Of a stretch of DNA of 55,139 bases, positions 54,828-55,139 are shown piece by piece. Source of the DNA: Deltaproteobacteria bacterium (lineage in GTDB: Bacteria; Desulfobacterota; JADFVX01); the NCBI GenBank assembly GCA_029860075.1, contig JAOUBX010000023.1, forward strand, positions 1 through 55,139. Reading direction: 5' to 3'. The position numbers and the translations under genes are program-made. Position 1 is the stretch's first letter. Every line of letters starts with the position of its first letter. The notes below the pieces were generated by a model. It saw only the letters and a list, made by a program, of their open reading frames with translations. It did not search any database and had not been told where the DNA came from.

Positions 54828-55139
54828 TATAACCACCCCGCGCTGATATTAAACCGTAAAGGGGAAAAGCCTACCATATTCAAAGCCGCCGGGCAAAGAA
54901 ATATTAAACACATATAACACTTTTTTTTTGTCAAAAAACGCTCCTCCAGCATAATTCTTATAAGGGCTTACCACCCGACTGCAGGGCGCTAAACCGGCGC
55001 ATACCAGCCAAAAGAAAGCGCAATATTGATCAAAATATTCTGTTAGCAACAAATAGAACTGTCCGGTTTTATGATAAATGAACTGTCCGGTTTTTACATC
55101 GTTAAGGAAAGTCCCTGAGGGCGGAGCCCGAAGGGGCTT
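54828..55139. other. right-edge non-coding region upstream of TonB receptor
   Basis: No gene was supported. It includes a TTGACA near 54931-54936 on the minus strand without a good -10 at 17 bp, a G/C-rich inverted tract near 54980-55000 and the direct repeats listed separately. No cobalamin riboswitch consensus was found. Confidence 0.4.
55056..55095. repeat. two direct repeats, period 24 bp
   Basis: GAACTGTCCGGTTTT occurs at 55056-55070 and again at 55080-55094. They could be regulator sites for the TonB gene series or the terminal sites of an insertion sequence lying beyond the window edge. Neither is shown here. Confidence 0.7.

Noticed and set aside
54849-55052. 67-residue minus-strand ORF at the right edge
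   Set aside because: No homology; it lies in the leader of the TonB receptor and looks like chance.
54828-55139. Cobalamin riboswitch upstream of the TonB receptor
   Set aside because: The conserved GCCACTG box and paired elements are not visible.

Overview
The window looks like a chromosomal stretch from a nitrate-respiring Gram-negative bacterium of the deltaproteobacterial type in the broad sense. This placement is an inference. It rests on an hpf-ptsN-hprK-rapZ-mannose-type PTS-HPr-EI cluster, a Bacillus-like PurS/PurQ/small PurL set with an Fe-S PurF, multihaem cytochrome c, NtrB-like kinases, REC-PilZ regulators and TonB receptors. No rRNA, tRNA, CRISPR array or transposase gene was recognised.

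Layout. 0.2-3.3 kb (+): an unusual protein with three CheW-like domains, a membrane segment, a long coiled coil and a LysM domain. It converges on a cardiolipin synthase (3.3-4.7 kb, -). 4.9-6.8 kb (+): a pentapeptide-repeat protein and a membrane-anchored lytic transglycosylase with LysM. 7.1-10.5 kb (+): a very large GH13-like protein. 10.7-15.8 kb (+): purS-purQ-purL-purF-pyrE, closed by a clear terminator. 16.0-19.5 kb: a four-cluster ferredoxin, a REC-PilZ protein and a secreted protein with a fibronectin-type end.

19.8-33.6 kb (all -): a nitrate respiration island. In transcription order it has narX and narL, a universal stress protein, two different NarK transporters, then narG-narH-narJ-narI. 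Terminator hairpins follow each transporter gene and narI. The hairpin before narG leaves no visible room for a separate narGHJI promoter. A small membrane protein with conserved histidines lies upstream of narX.

34.2-41.8 kb (-): hpf, ptsN, hprK, rapZ, the IIA-IIB-IIC-IID proteins of a mannose-family PTS, ptsH and ptsI. A possible unannotated 36-codon ORF lies between IIA and IIB. gltX is divergent at 42.0 kb. After it come a multihaem cytochrome (-) and a rhomboid protease (+).

45.0-54.8 kb (-): two nearly identical TonB-dependent receptors in tandem, the broken 3' end of a third outer-membrane barrel gene, an ABC-type substrate-binding protein, a PAS histidine kinase and a REC-histidine kinase. 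No permease or ATPase gene is present. The arrangement suggests ligand capture coupled to signalling, perhaps without transport. Dispersed G/C-run repeats lie between the receptor genes, and a tandem direct repeat sits near the right edge.

For several genes the start was moved from the longest ORF to an internal start with a better ribosome-binding site. These are narL, the REC-kinase, PTS IIC, the rhomboid, both TonB receptors, the PAS kinase and the binding protein.
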